A DNA stretch of 64,000 nucleotides, taken from the NCBI RefSeq assembly GCF_003287935.1, contig NZ_CP030287.1, positions 2,260,267 to 2,324,266 on the forward strand, written 5' to 3'. Position numbers and translations under genes: made by a program. Positions 15,683 through 24,317 of the stretch are shown in pieces (position 1 is the stretch's first letter; every line of letters starts with the position of its first letter). The notes beneath the pieces were generated by a model. That model did not search any database. It saw only the letters and a program-made list of their open reading frames with translations, and was not told the origin of the DNA. This DNA comes from Streptomyces sp. ICC1 (lineage in GTDB: Bacteria > Actinomycetota > Actinomycetes > Streptomycetales > Streptomycetaceae).

Positions 15683-16993
15683 GTGGAGACGTACTCCTTC
15701 GAGGATTTCGTCGGCGACCGGGACGTGTTCCTCGCCGAGCATTTCGACAAGAAGCCGCTGCTGCGCAAGGGGGCACTGGCGGGCCGGCTCGACGGCCTCC
15801 CCTCCGTGCGGCAGCTCGACGACGTACTGGCCCTGGAGACGACTCCGCCCTCCTACCTCCGGGTGACCAAGGGCGGCAAAGGCGTGCCCAGCGGCGCCTA
15901 CACGCGGACGGTGGCGCGCGGAGCCGCGCTCGCCGAGGCGGTCAACCCGGAGAAGGTCTACGAGCTGTTCCGCTCGGGCTCCACCGTCACCTGGAACTCC
16001 CTGCACCACGTGCTGCCCTCGGCCCGCCGGCTGCTCGCGCCGTTCACCGACACCTTCGCCTGCGAGGGCGAAGTGGTCCTCTTCGTCACGCCCGCGCGCA
16101 ACGACGGCTTCTCCCCGCACCACGACTCGATCGACGTGTACGTCGTCCAGGTCGACGGCACCAAGACCTGGCGGGTGTGGGCCACCCCCGAGGTCCGCCG
16201 GGGCGACGAGGGCTCGTACACGCCCGAGGAGCTCGGCGAGCCCGTCATCGAGGTGACGCTGGCCCCCGGCGACGTGCTGTACGTGCCGCACGGCACCCCG
16301 CACGCGGCCGCCGCGAAGAGCGAGCTGTCCCTGCACCTGTCCGTCGGGGTCGAACCCCGGCGCTGGCGCGACCTGCTGAAGGACACCGTCGCGGCCGTGG
16401 TCGAGGACGAGGCCTTCCACGCCTTCCCGTACCTCGCCGACGGGGAGGACGGCACGGCCGCCGCCGGCCTGGGCCGGCAGATCGAACTCCTCCGGGACCG
16501 GCTCGCCCACCTGGAGCCCGTCTCGGAGGCCAAGCGCCTCGCACGGGTGGGGCGCGAGCGGTCCGGAGGCGGCCGCACCCGGGAGTTCGCCCGGCTGCAC
16601 GCCGTCGACGCGCTGACCACCGACTCGCTGGTGCGGCGCAGCGACGCCCCCGTGGAGATCGGCGACAGCGACGGGACGAAGACCGGGATCCGGGTGGGCG
16701 GGCGCCGGCTCGCGGTGCCCGACGCCGTCGCCCGTTCGCTGCGCGACCTCGACGGCGGGCGCCCGGTCGCCACCTCCGAGTTCTTCCCCGGCGTGGACCC
16801 CGCCCGCTCGCTGAGCGCGGCCCGGGGGCTGGCCCGGATCGGGGTCCTCGAAGCCGCCGAGCACGCCGTGTTCCCCGTACCGCGGGAGAACGGCCCACCG
16901 CCGGGCCAACCGGGCAACCCGAGCAGCCCGAGCAGCCCGACCAACCCGAGCGTCCCGCACACCGCCACCCACACCGACGACCAGGGGAAGTGA
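15683..16993 (+). CDS. Cupin/JmjC (ROX-like) Fe(II)/2OG oxygenase 2
   Basis: 436 residues from GTG 15683, where METYSFEDFVGDRD aligns with MANYAFADLVGDEQ of the first oxygenase; GGAGG lies nine bases upstream. Metal ligands are intact: H146-x-D148 (SPHHDSID) and H207 (PHGTPHAA). The domain plan is the same as oxygenase 1, but with a 35-residue Pro/Ser/Asn-rich C-terminal tail (QPGNPSSPSSPTNPS). Two diverged yet intact copies imply two oxidation steps or sites on the same peptide, or a heterodimer. The stop is nine bases before the MFS start. Confidence 0.88.
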   Translation: METYSFEDFVGDRDVFLAEHFDKKPLLRKGALAGRLDGLPSVRQLDDVLALETTPPSYLRVTKGGKGVPSGAYTRTVARGAALAEAVNPEKVYELFRSGSTVTWNSLHHVLPSARRLLAPFTDTFACEGEVVLFVTPARNDGFSPHHDSIDVYVVQVDGTKTWRVWATPEVRRGDEGSYTPEELGEPVIEVTLAPGDVLYVPHGTPHAAAAKSELSLHLSVGVEPRRWRDLLKDTVAAVVEDEAFHAFPYLADGEDGTAAAGLGRQIELLRDRLAHLEPVSEAKRLARVGRERSGGGRTREFARLHAVDALTTDSLVRRSDAPVEIGDSDGTKTGIRVGGRRLAVPDAVARSLRDLDGGRPVATSEFFPGVDPARSLSAARGLARIGVLEAAEHAVFPVPRENGPPPGQPGNPSSPSSPTNPSVPHTATHTDDQGK

Positions 16994-17001
16994 GCCACGA
17001 G

Positions 17002-18300
17002 ATGGCCATCGACACCCGAACTCCGGCCACCACCGAGGCCTCCCCGCCCCCCTCCCGGCGGGCCTGGCGCGAGGTGTACATCCTCGCCGGGATGCGCGGC
17101 CTGTCCTTCGCGGGCGACATCGCCGCCGAGACGGCCATCGCCCTCCAGCTCCAGGCCCAGGGCGCCGGCTCCTACGCCATCATGGCGCTGCTGCTGTCCG
17201 CGACCGTCCCGCCCGTCCTGCTGTCGCCGCTGACCGGCCGGTTCGCCGACCGCTTCGACAGCCGCAACCTCATCGTGGTCGTCGGCGCGCTGCAGGCCCT
17301 GATCTGCGTGGCCATGACGATCTGGACCTCGCCGGTGGTCCTCATCGGGCTCTCCGCGCTGCTGTCCTCCGGACTCGCCTTCACCCACCCGGTGTTCGGC
17401 GCCCTGCCCAGCGCGATCGTCGGCAAGGAGAACGTGCCGCGCGCCTCCTCGATCTCGCAGACCACCGCCATGGCGGGCATGGTCGCCGCGCCCGGCATCG
17501 CCGGCATCCTCATCGGCCGCTTCGGGATCTCCATCCCGCTGCTGATCGACGCCCTGAGCTTCGGGGCGGTCGTCGTCGGCGGACTGCTGATCAAGACCCG
17601 GCTGCACAAGGACCGGGGCTCCGCGAAGTCCGCCGCCGGGGACGGCGACGAACCCGCGAAGGCCCCGTACAAGGTGACGTCCGACCGCTTCCTGACCGCC
17701 GTGCTCATCCTCAGCGGCGCCGTGATGGCGGCCGCGAGCATCATCAACGTCCTCATCGTCTTCTACGTCCGCGAGGACTTCGGGGCCTCCGAGGAGACCT
17801 TCGGGCTGATCATGTCGGCCTGGATGCTGGGCCTGATCCCGGGCGGGATGCTGGTGCGCCGCGCGAAGAACCTGCGCCACGAGACCGTCCTGATCGGCAC
17901 GTTCGTGTGCATCGCCGTGGCCATCCTGGGCACGGGCCTCGCGCCGGGCGTCTGGTGGATCGTCCCCTTCTACGTCCTCGGCGGCATCGGCAACGGCGCC
18001 CAGGCCACCGTGACGCACATCCTGCTCAACGTCCGGGTCCCCGACACGCACCGCGGCCGCGCCTTCGCCGCGCTGGGCGCCGTCTCCAACACCGGTCCCG
18101 CCATCGGCTACGTGGTCGGCGGCGCGGCGATGACCCTGATGGCCCCGCGCTACGGGTTCCTCGCCGCCGGGGTGTTCTGCCTGATCGCGCTGGCCCTCTT
18201 CAGCGGGCGGGTCCTGAAGTCGGCCGACGCGGACCGGGCCGACGCGGACCGGGCCGACGCCGACCGGGCCGACGCGGGCCTCAAGGCGGAGACCGTCTGA
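17002..18300 (+). CDS. MFS exporter
   Basis: A 432-residue major facilitator with 12 predicted helices. ATG 17002 (ribosome site AGGGGAAG) is preferred to GTG 16990, which overlaps the oxygenase stop. The motif GRFADRFDSRNLI after helix 2 is motif A-like. It resembles MFS_3/enterobactin-exporter-type drug exporters. The C-terminus carries four tandem copies of a RADAD repeat (15-bp DNA repeat at about 18220-18270). It is translationally linked to the M13 peptidase (TGATG overlap). Likely exports the mature peptide or gives self-immunity. Confidence 0.88.
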   Translation: MAIDTRTPATTEASPPPSRRAWREVYILAGMRGLSFAGDIAAETAIALQLQAQGAGSYAIMALLLSATVPPVLLSPLTGRFADRFDSRNLIVVVGALQALICVAMTIWTSPVVLIGLSALLSSGLAFTHPVFGALPSAIVGKENVPRASSISQTTAMAGMVAAPGIAGILIGRFGISIPLLIDALSFGAVVVGGLLIKTRLHKDRGSAKSAAGDGDEPAKAPYKVTSDRFLTAVLILSGAVMAAASIINVLIVFYVREDFGASEETFGLIMSAWMLGLIPGGMLVRRAKNLRHETVLIGTFVCIAVAILGTGLAPGVWWIVPFYVLGGIGNGAQATVTHILLNVRVPDTHRGRAFAALGAVSNTGPAIGYVVGGAAMTLMAPRYGFLAAGVFCLIALALFSGRVLKSADADRADADRADADRADAGLKAETV

Positions 18301-20282
18301 TGACGGTGGTCTCGGAACCGGCCGCGGGCGCCCCCGCCCTCCCGGACGACGTGGAACTCGACCTCTCCGTACGACCCCAGGACGACTTCTACCGGTTCGT
18401 GAACGGGCACTGGACGGACCACCACGTCCTGCCCGCCCACCGGGCCGAGGCCACCACCCTGACCCTCCTGTCCGACCGGGCGGAGGCCGACGCGGAGGCC
18501 GTGATCCTGCGCGCGGCCTCCCGCGCCGGGTCCGCCGCCGACCCGGCCGGCCGCCGCATCGCCGCCCTGTACGCGAGCTTCATGGACGAGGACCGCATCG
18601 AGGACCTCGGCGCCGCCGGGGCTTTCGCCGCCGACCTCCGGGCGGTCGAAGCGGCCGCCACCCCGGCCGGACTCGCCGCGGTACTGGGCCGGCTGCAGGC
18701 CCAGGGCATCGGCGGGGCGGTGGACTTCACGGTCGCCGTGGACACCGCCGACGCCGACGGCTACGTCCTGGTCCTCTCCCAGGCCGGGCTCGGCCTGCCC
18801 GCCGCCGCCTACGGCGACGACCGGGACGGCGGGGAGCTGCGCGGGCGCTACCTCGGCCACCTCGCGGTGATGTGGGCGCACGCGGGACTCCCCGAGCCCG
18901 CCCGCGCGGCCGCCTCGGTCCTGGCGGCGGAGACCGGGCTCGCCGCCGGGCACACCGCGCCCCGGCCGGGCGCCGCGCCGCGACCGCTGTCGCTGACCGC
19001 CGCCGAACTGGCGTGCCGGGCCGGCGGGTTCCCGTGGGGGGCGTGGCTGGCCGCGCTGGGCGGCGTACCCCGGGAGGCGACCGTACGGATGCGCCAGCCG
19101 GGATTCCTCGACGCGCTCGACGCGTGGTGGACCGGGCACGGCCTGGACGAGCTCAAGCGGTGGGTGTGCTGGCGCTACGTGCACGAGATGGTGCCCTTCG
19201 GGCCGCGCCGGGTGTTCGCCGACAACTTCGCCTTCTACGGGCAGCTGCTCAACGGGTTCACCGAGCCGAGGCCGCGCCGCATCCGGGCCGTCTCCTTCGT
19301 CGAGACCTTCGCCGGCGACGCGGTGGGCGAGCGGTACGTCGCCGAACACCTGGCCCCGGGCACCGTGGCGGCCGTGCGCGAGCTGGCCGGGGAGCTGGCC
19401 GACGCCTACCGGCGGCGCCTGGAGCGGGCCGACTGGATGTCCCGGGCCACCCGGGACGCGGCCCTGGCCAAGCTCGACGCGATGGTGTTCGAGATCGGCG
19501 CCCCGCGCGGGAGCGCGGACGGCGCGGGCCCGGACCGCGAGCCGTTCGACCCGGCCGACCTGGCCGGCAACGTCAAGCGCGGACGGGCCCGGCGCATCGC
19601 CGGGGAACTGGCCCGCCTCGGCGGCCCCGTCGACCGCTCCGAGTGGAAGATCCACCCGCACCAGGTCACCGCGTACTACCGGCACGGGCTCAACCAGGTC
19701 GTCGTCCCCGCCGGACTGCTGCGGCCGCCTGTCTTCGACCCGGCGGGCGATCCGGCCCGCAACTTCGCGGTGCTCGGCTCGATCATCGGCCACGAGATGT
19801 CGCACGCCTTCGACAGCAAGGGCTCGCGCTACGACGGGCGGGGCCGGCTGCGCGACTGGTGGGCGCCGGCCGACCGGGCCGAATTCACCCGGCGCACCGC
19901 GCTCCTGGTCGCGCAGTACGACGGCTACGAGCCGGCCGGCCTGCCCGGACGGCGGGTCAGCGGCGCACGCACGGTCGGCGAGAACATGGCCGACATCGCC
20001 GGAGTCACCGTCGCCCTCGATGCGTTCGCCGCGCACGCGGGCGGCACCCCCGACACCGCCCGGACCAGGGAGTTCCTCCTGCACTGGGCCACGATGTGGC
20101 GGGCCCGGACCACCCCCGCCCGGCTCGCCGAGCGGCTCGCCTCGCCCCGGCACCCGCACCCGCCCGCCGAGTTCCGCTGCAACGGGGTCCTCGGCCACCT
20201 CGAAGCCTTCTACGAGGCGTTCGACGTGCGGCCCGGCGACGCGCTGTTCATCGACCCCGCTTCCCGCTTCTTCCTCCTGTGA
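18300..20282 (+). CDS. M13 family zinc metallopeptidase (neprilysin-like)
   Basis: 660 residues, starting at ATG 18300 within TGATG. Zinc site HEMSH at 498-502 and third ligand in ENMAD at 561-565 are intact. The substrate motif reads NFAFYGQLLNG and the C-terminus ends with FRCNGVLGHLEAFYEAFDV, as in PepO/neprilysin. There is no signal peptide or membrane helix, so it should act in the cytoplasm. M13 enzymes cut oligopeptides on the amino side of hydrophobic residues and fit only small substrates, so a 28-residue precursor or its leader is a reasonable target. Confidence 0.9.
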   Translation: MTVVSEPAAGAPALPDDVELDLSVRPQDDFYRFVNGHWTDHHVLPAHRAEATTLTLLSDRAEADAEAVILRAASRAGSAADPAGRRIAALYASFMDEDRIEDLGAAGAFAADLRAVEAAATPAGLAAVLGRLQAQGIGGAVDFTVAVDTADADGYVLVLSQAGLGLPAAAYGDDRDGGELRGRYLGHLAVMWAHAGLPEPARAAASVLAAETGLAAGHTAPRPGAAPRPLSLTAAELACRAGGFPWGAWLAALGGVPREATVRMRQPGFLDALDAWWTGHGLDELKRWVCWRYVHEMVPFGPRRVFADNFAFYGQLLNGFTEPRPRRIRAVSFVETFAGDAVGERYVAEHLAPGTVAAVRELAGELADAYRRRLERADWMSRATRDAALAKLDAMVFEIGAPRGSADGAGPDREPFDPADLAGNVKRGRARRIAGELARLGGPVDRSEWKIHPHQVTAYYRHGLNQVVVPAGLLRPPVFDPAGDPARNFAVLGSIIGHEMSHAFDSKGSRYDGRGRLRDWWAPADRAEFTRRTALLVAQYDGYEPAGLPGRRVSGARTVGENMADIAGVTVALDAFAAHAGGTPDTARTREFLLHWATMWRARTTPARLAERLASPRHPHPPAEFRCNGVLGHLEAFYEAFDVRPGDALFIDPASRFFLL

Positions 20283-20299
20283 CTCTGTGAGGCCACGCC

Positions 20300-22264
20300 A
20301 TGCTTCCTGCTGACATCGAGCTGCTGCCCGTGCTCGGGCCGCCCGCCCTCTCGCCCGACGGCCGCCACGTCGTCTTCGAGGTCACCCGCCCCGTCCTGGA
20401 GGCGGACGACTACACGACCGAGCTGCTGATCGCGGACACCGCCGGGGCGAGCGCGCCGCGCCGCCTCACCCAGGGCGCCTACGACGGCTGCCCGGCCTTC
20501 TCGCCCGACGGCCGCTTCCTCGCCTTCCAGCGCCCGGGCGCGCACGGCCGGGCCCAGATCCACCTCCTCCCGATGGACGGCGCCGGCGAGGCCTTCCCGG
20601 TCACCGACCACCCGATGGGCGCGGGCCAGCCCGTGTGGAGCCCCGACTCCACCCGGATCGCCTACACCAGTCGGATCCCCGAAGCGGGCCGTTACCAGGG
20701 CCCGGCCGAGGCGGAGGCACCGCGCCGGATCACCACGCTGCTCTACCAGATGGACGGGTTCGGCTACACGGCCGACCGGCCCCGGCAGGTCTTCGTGACG
20801 GACCCGTTCGCTCCGGCGGCCCCCGCCGTCCAGGTCACCGAAGGCCCGTACGACCACATGGACCTGGCGTGGAGCCCCGCCGGCGACCAGCTGGTCTTCG
20901 TCTGCGCCCGGCACGAGGAGGCGGGCGACGACTCCCGCAACGACATCTGGGCGTCGGCGCCCGACGGGAGCGGCCTGCGGCCCCTGACGCACGGCGGGAT
21001 GTACCTGTTCACCCCGCGCTTCGCCGCCGACGGAGCCTCCGTGGTCTTCGTCGGCTCCGAGCTCGACAAGTTCAACCACTCCTGCGCCACCGCCACCTAC
21101 GGCCTGTGGACGGTTCCGGTCAGCGCCCCCGGCGCCCTGCTCCCCGCCGCCGACGGGTCCGGCGCCCCGCGCCGGCTCACCGGCGGCGCCCACCACCTCA
21201 GCTTCGCCAGCCAGATGATCCGCCCGGCCGCCGACGGCGTGTACTTCGCGGGCGACCGGCGCGGCGAGGTCAACCTGGTCCTCGTCCCCTACGACGGCTC
21301 CGAGCCCGCGCCGGTCATCACCGGCCCCCGCCAGGTCAACGGCTACGCGGTCGCCGAGACCCCGGCGGGCCCCGTCATCGCGGCCGTGGTCACCAGCGCC
21401 GCGAGCGCCGGCGACCTGGTGGTGCTGAGCGGCGGCACCGAGCGCACGCTGACCTCCTACGGACGCGAGCTGACCGAGCGGACCTCCCTGCTGCCGATGC
21501 GGGAGTTCACCGCGACGGCGCCCGACGGCTACGAGCTCCAGGGCTGGGTGGTGCGCCCCGAGGGCCCCGGCCCGCACCCGGTGGTCTTCCAGGTCAAGGG
21601 CGGCCCCTTCACCCAGTGGGGCCACACCCTCAACGGCCCGGCCGCCTTCGACGAGGCGCAGGTGTACGCGGGCGCCGGCTACGCGGTCGTGCTCGGCAAC
21701 CCGCGCGGCACCTCCGGATACGGCGCCGAGCACGGCGCGTACGTACGGGACGACCTGCCCGGCAAGTCCGCCGTCGACCTCCTCGCCCTGCTGGACGCCG
21801 CGCTGGCCCAGCCCGAACTGGACGCCTCCCGCGTCGGGGTGATGGGCGGCTCCTTCGGCGGCTACATGGCGGCCTGGTTCAACGCCCACCACGGCGACCG
21901 CTTCAAGGCGATGATCGGCGAGCGCGGCCTGTACGCCATCGACAGCTACGCGGCCACCAGCGACGACGGCGTCGACCTCGCGGTCGCCCTGTACGGGGCG
22001 GACCGCGAAGGCTGGGCGCGCCAGTCCCCGCTCACCTACGCGGACCGGATGAGCACCCCGATGCTGATCATCCAGTCCGAGGAGGACCGGCACTGCCCGC
22101 CGGAGCAGGCGCAGCGCCTGTTCACCGAGCTGCGCATGCGCGGGGTCCCCGCCGAGATGCTCCTCTTCCCCGGCGAGGGGCACGACATGTCCCGCTCCGG
22201 ACTGCCCAGCCACCGCCTCGCCCGCTTCGCGGCGGTCCTGGAGTGGTGGGGGCGGCACCTGTGA
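20300..22264 (+). CDS. S9 family prolyl oligopeptidase-like serine peptidase
   Basis: 654 residues: a seven-blade WD40-like beta-propeller (about 1-390; SPDGRHVVFEV and SPDGRFLAFQ repeats), then an alpha/beta hydrolase domain. The nucleophile lies in MGGSFGGYMA (Ser518) and the catalytic His in GEGHDMSR (H628). No signal peptide. S9 enzymes act only on short peptides admitted through the propeller. It lies in the operon after M13 and may trim exopeptidase-style after leader removal. Confidence 0.9.
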   Translation: MLPADIELLPVLGPPALSPDGRHVVFEVTRPVLEADDYTTELLIADTAGASAPRRLTQGAYDGCPAFSPDGRFLAFQRPGAHGRAQIHLLPMDGAGEAFPVTDHPMGAGQPVWSPDSTRIAYTSRIPEAGRYQGPAEAEAPRRITTLLYQMDGFGYTADRPRQVFVTDPFAPAAPAVQVTEGPYDHMDLAWSPAGDQLVFVCARHEEAGDDSRNDIWASAPDGSGLRPLTHGGMYLFTPRFAADGASVVFVGSELDKFNHSCATATYGLWTVPVSAPGALLPAADGSGAPRRLTGGAHHLSFASQMIRPAADGVYFAGDRRGEVNLVLVPYDGSEPAPVITGPRQVNGYAVAETPAGPVIAAVVTSAASAGDLVVLSGGTERTLTSYGRELTERTSLLPMREFTATAPDGYELQGWVVRPEGPGPHPVVFQVKGGPFTQWGHTLNGPAAFDEAQVYAGAGYAVVLGNPRGTSGYGAEHGAYVRDDLPGKSAVDLLALLDAALAQPELDASRVGVMGGSFGGYMAAWFNAHHGDRFKAMIGERGLYAIDSYAATSDDGVDLAVALYGADREGWARQSPLTYADRMSTPMLIIQSEEDRHCPPEQAQRLFTELRMRGVPAEMLLFPGEGHDMSRSGLPSHRLARFAAVLEWWGRHL

Positions 22265-22323
22265 GCGGCGTCGTCGACCTGGCCGTACTCGAAGACCTCC
22301 GAACGGACCGGAAGGACACTGCC

Positions 22324-23703
22324 ATGACCAGCACGCTCGCCCAGCGGGCCGGCGGCCTGCGCGCCGACATCGACGGCGACCGGCTGCTGCGGCGCATCGC
22401 CCGGCTCGGCCGGATCGGGCTCGACCCCGAGACGGGCGGGATCACCCGCGAGGGCTTCGGAGCGGCCGACCGCGAGGCGCGCGCGTACCTGATGGACGAG
22501 GCGCGCGACGCGGGCCTCGTCCCGTCCGTGGACGCGGCGGGCAACATCGTCATCCGGCCGCGCCACACCCCGTACGGCGAGGGGCGCCAGGCCCTGATGA
22601 TGGGCTCGCACCTCGACACCGTGGTCAACGCGGGCCGCCTCGACGGCGCGTACGGGGTGCTCGCCGCGCTGGAGGTGCTGCAGACCTTCGAGGAGTGCGG
22701 GATCGAATCCCCCTACGAGCCCGTGGCCGTGGCCTTCGCCAACGAGGAGGGTGCGCTCTTCCCGCAGCCCTTCTGGGGCTCGATGGCGGTCGCCGGCCGC
22801 CTCGCGGGGCTGCCGCGCGAACCCCGCGACCACCAGGGGCGCCGGCTGCGCGAGGAGCTGCGCCTGGCCGGCGGGGACCTCGACGCGCTGGGCAGCGCGT
22901 GCTGGCCGCACGGATCGATCGCCGCCTACCTCGAACTGCACGTGGAGCAGGGCCCGGTGCTGGAGCGCAGCGGCCGCCGGATCGGAGTCGTCGACGCCAT
23001 CACCGGCCGCACCGTGCTGACCCTGGAGGTGCGCGGCGCCGCCGGGCACTCCGGGACCAGCCCGATGAAGGGCCGGCGCGACGCGATGGCCGCGGCGGCC
23101 CGGGTGGTGCTGGCCGCCGAGCACGTCGCCGGCGAGCGCGGGCTGTGCCGGGTGGCGACGGTCGGACGGATCGACCCCCACCCGAACACCCCGAACACGA
23201 TCGCCGGATCGGTCCGGATGACCGTGGACCTGCGGGACACGGACGTGTGGAAGGCCGCGGCCGCCGAGGAGACCCTGCGGCGGATGCTGGACGCGATCGC
23301 GCGGAGCACCGGCACCGAGATCGAGGTGGTCGCCGAGACCCGCTCCGACCCGGTCTCCACGAGCGAGGTGCTGCGCGCCGCGATCGAGCGGAGCGCGGAC
23401 GAACTGGGCCTGGCGCACGAGGTGCTGCCCAGCGGCGCCGGACACGACGCGCAGATGGTCGCGGACATCGCGCCCATCGGCATGATCTTCGTGCCGAGCC
23501 TGGGCGGCATCAGCCACGTGCCCGAGGAGGACACGGCTCCCGAGGACCTCGTCGCCGGGGCCCGCGTGCTCTTCCGTACGGCGCTGCGCACCATCGGGAT
23601 CAGCCCGCAGGCGCGGCCGGCGGAGCAGGACCTGGCGCCGTCAAGGCCGTCACCGTCGCGGCCGTCGCGGCCGTCGAACGAGCTCAATACCACCGGGAGT
23701 TGA
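22324..23703 (+). CDS. M20-type amidohydrolase (hydantoinase/carbamoylase family)
   Basis: 459 residues from ATG 22324 with GGAAGGA upstream. Metal motifs of the allantoate amidohydrolase/N-carbamoylase group are present: GSHLDTVVNAGRLDG, NEEGALF, LELHVEQGP, and GHDAQMVA near the C-terminus with PSLGGISHVPEE. Family reactions hydrolyse N-carbamoyl or amide bonds of small amino-acid derivatives. In this operon it could act on a peptide-derived amino acid or a carbamoyl/acyl cap. The C-terminus ends in a low-complexity RPSPSRPSRPS tail. Confidence 0.85.
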   Translation: MTSTLAQRAGGLRADIDGDRLLRRIARLGRIGLDPETGGITREGFGAADREARAYLMDEARDAGLVPSVDAAGNIVIRPRHTPYGEGRQALMMGSHLDTVVNAGRLDGAYGVLAALEVLQTFEECGIESPYEPVAVAFANEEGALFPQPFWGSMAVAGRLAGLPREPRDHQGRRLREELRLAGGDLDALGSACWPHGSIAAYLELHVEQGPVLERSGRRIGVVDAITGRTVLTLEVRGAAGHSGTSPMKGRRDAMAAAARVVLAAEHVAGERGLCRVATVGRIDPHPNTPNTIAGSVRMTVDLRDTDVWKAAAAEETLRRMLDAIARSTGTEIEVVAETRSDPVSTSEVLRAAIERSADELGLAHEVLPSGAGHDAQMVADIAPIGMIFVPSLGGISHVPEEDTAPEDLVAGARVLFRTALRTIGISPQARPAEQDLAPSRPSPSRPSRPSNELNTTGS

Positions 23704-23709
23704 GGAGCC

Positions 23710-24288
23710 ATGGAGACACTGGTCAAGAAGAGCGAGCGCATCGCGGTGTTCTGCGGCGCGCGGCCCGGGGTCCGTCAGGACCACGTGGACTTCGCGCACG
23801 GCTTCGGCCGGGCGCTCGCCGGGCGCGGTCTCGACCTGGTCTACGGCGCCGGCGGCGTCGGGGTCATGGGTGCCGTCGCGGACGGGGTGCTGAGCGGGGG
23901 CGGGGCGGTGACCGGGGTCGTGCCGCGCGCGCTGCACGAGCGGGAGCGGGCCGACCGGGCGCGCGGGGCGATTTTCATCGTGCGGTCCATGCACGAGCGC
24001 AAGGCGCTCATGTACCGGCTGTCGAACGGCTTCGCCGTGCTGCCGGGCGGGATCGGGACGCTGGACGAGCTGATGGAGGTGGCCACGTGGAACCAGCTCT
24101 CCCTGATGGAGAAGCCGATCGTGGTGGTCAACCACGCCGGCTTCTACGACCCGATGCTCGCGATGCTCGACCACCTCGTGGCCGAGGGGTTCCTGACGGC
24201 GGCCGAGCGCCGGCTGATCCGGTGCGCGGACAGTGCCGAGGAGGCCCTGGACCTGCTGGGCGCGCCCGGGGTGCTGGCCGCGGCATGA
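23710..24288 (+). CDS. LOG family protein (TIGR00730)
   Basis: 192 residues from ATG 23710 with GAGGAG upstream, six bases after the previous stop. It has the Rossmann-like lysine-decarboxylase-lookalike fold, FCGARPG at the N-terminus and the diagnostic PGGIGTLDELMEV nucleotide motif. LOG enzymes are N6-substituted AMP phosphoribohydrolases releasing cytokinin-type bases. In this gene set no prenyl transferase is visible, so its substrate may be another nucleotide. Last gene of the run of plus-strand genes from 14393. Confidence 0.9.
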   Translation: METLVKKSERIAVFCGARPGVRQDHVDFAHGFGRALAGRGLDLVYGAGGVGVMGAVADGVLSGGGAVTGVVPRALHERERADRARGAIFIVRSMHERKALMYRLSNGFAVLPGGIGTLDELMEVATWNQLSLMEKPIVVVNHAGFYDPMLAMLDHLVAEGFLTAAERRLIRCADSAEEALDLLGAPGVLAAA

Positions 24289-24317
24289 CCGGCCGGGCCG
24301 GCCGGCGGGCCCCCGGA

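Noticed and set aside
14249..16972. A 907-codon minus-strand frame
   Set aside because: Antisense to both oxygenases, whose conserved motifs and ribosome sites are clear.
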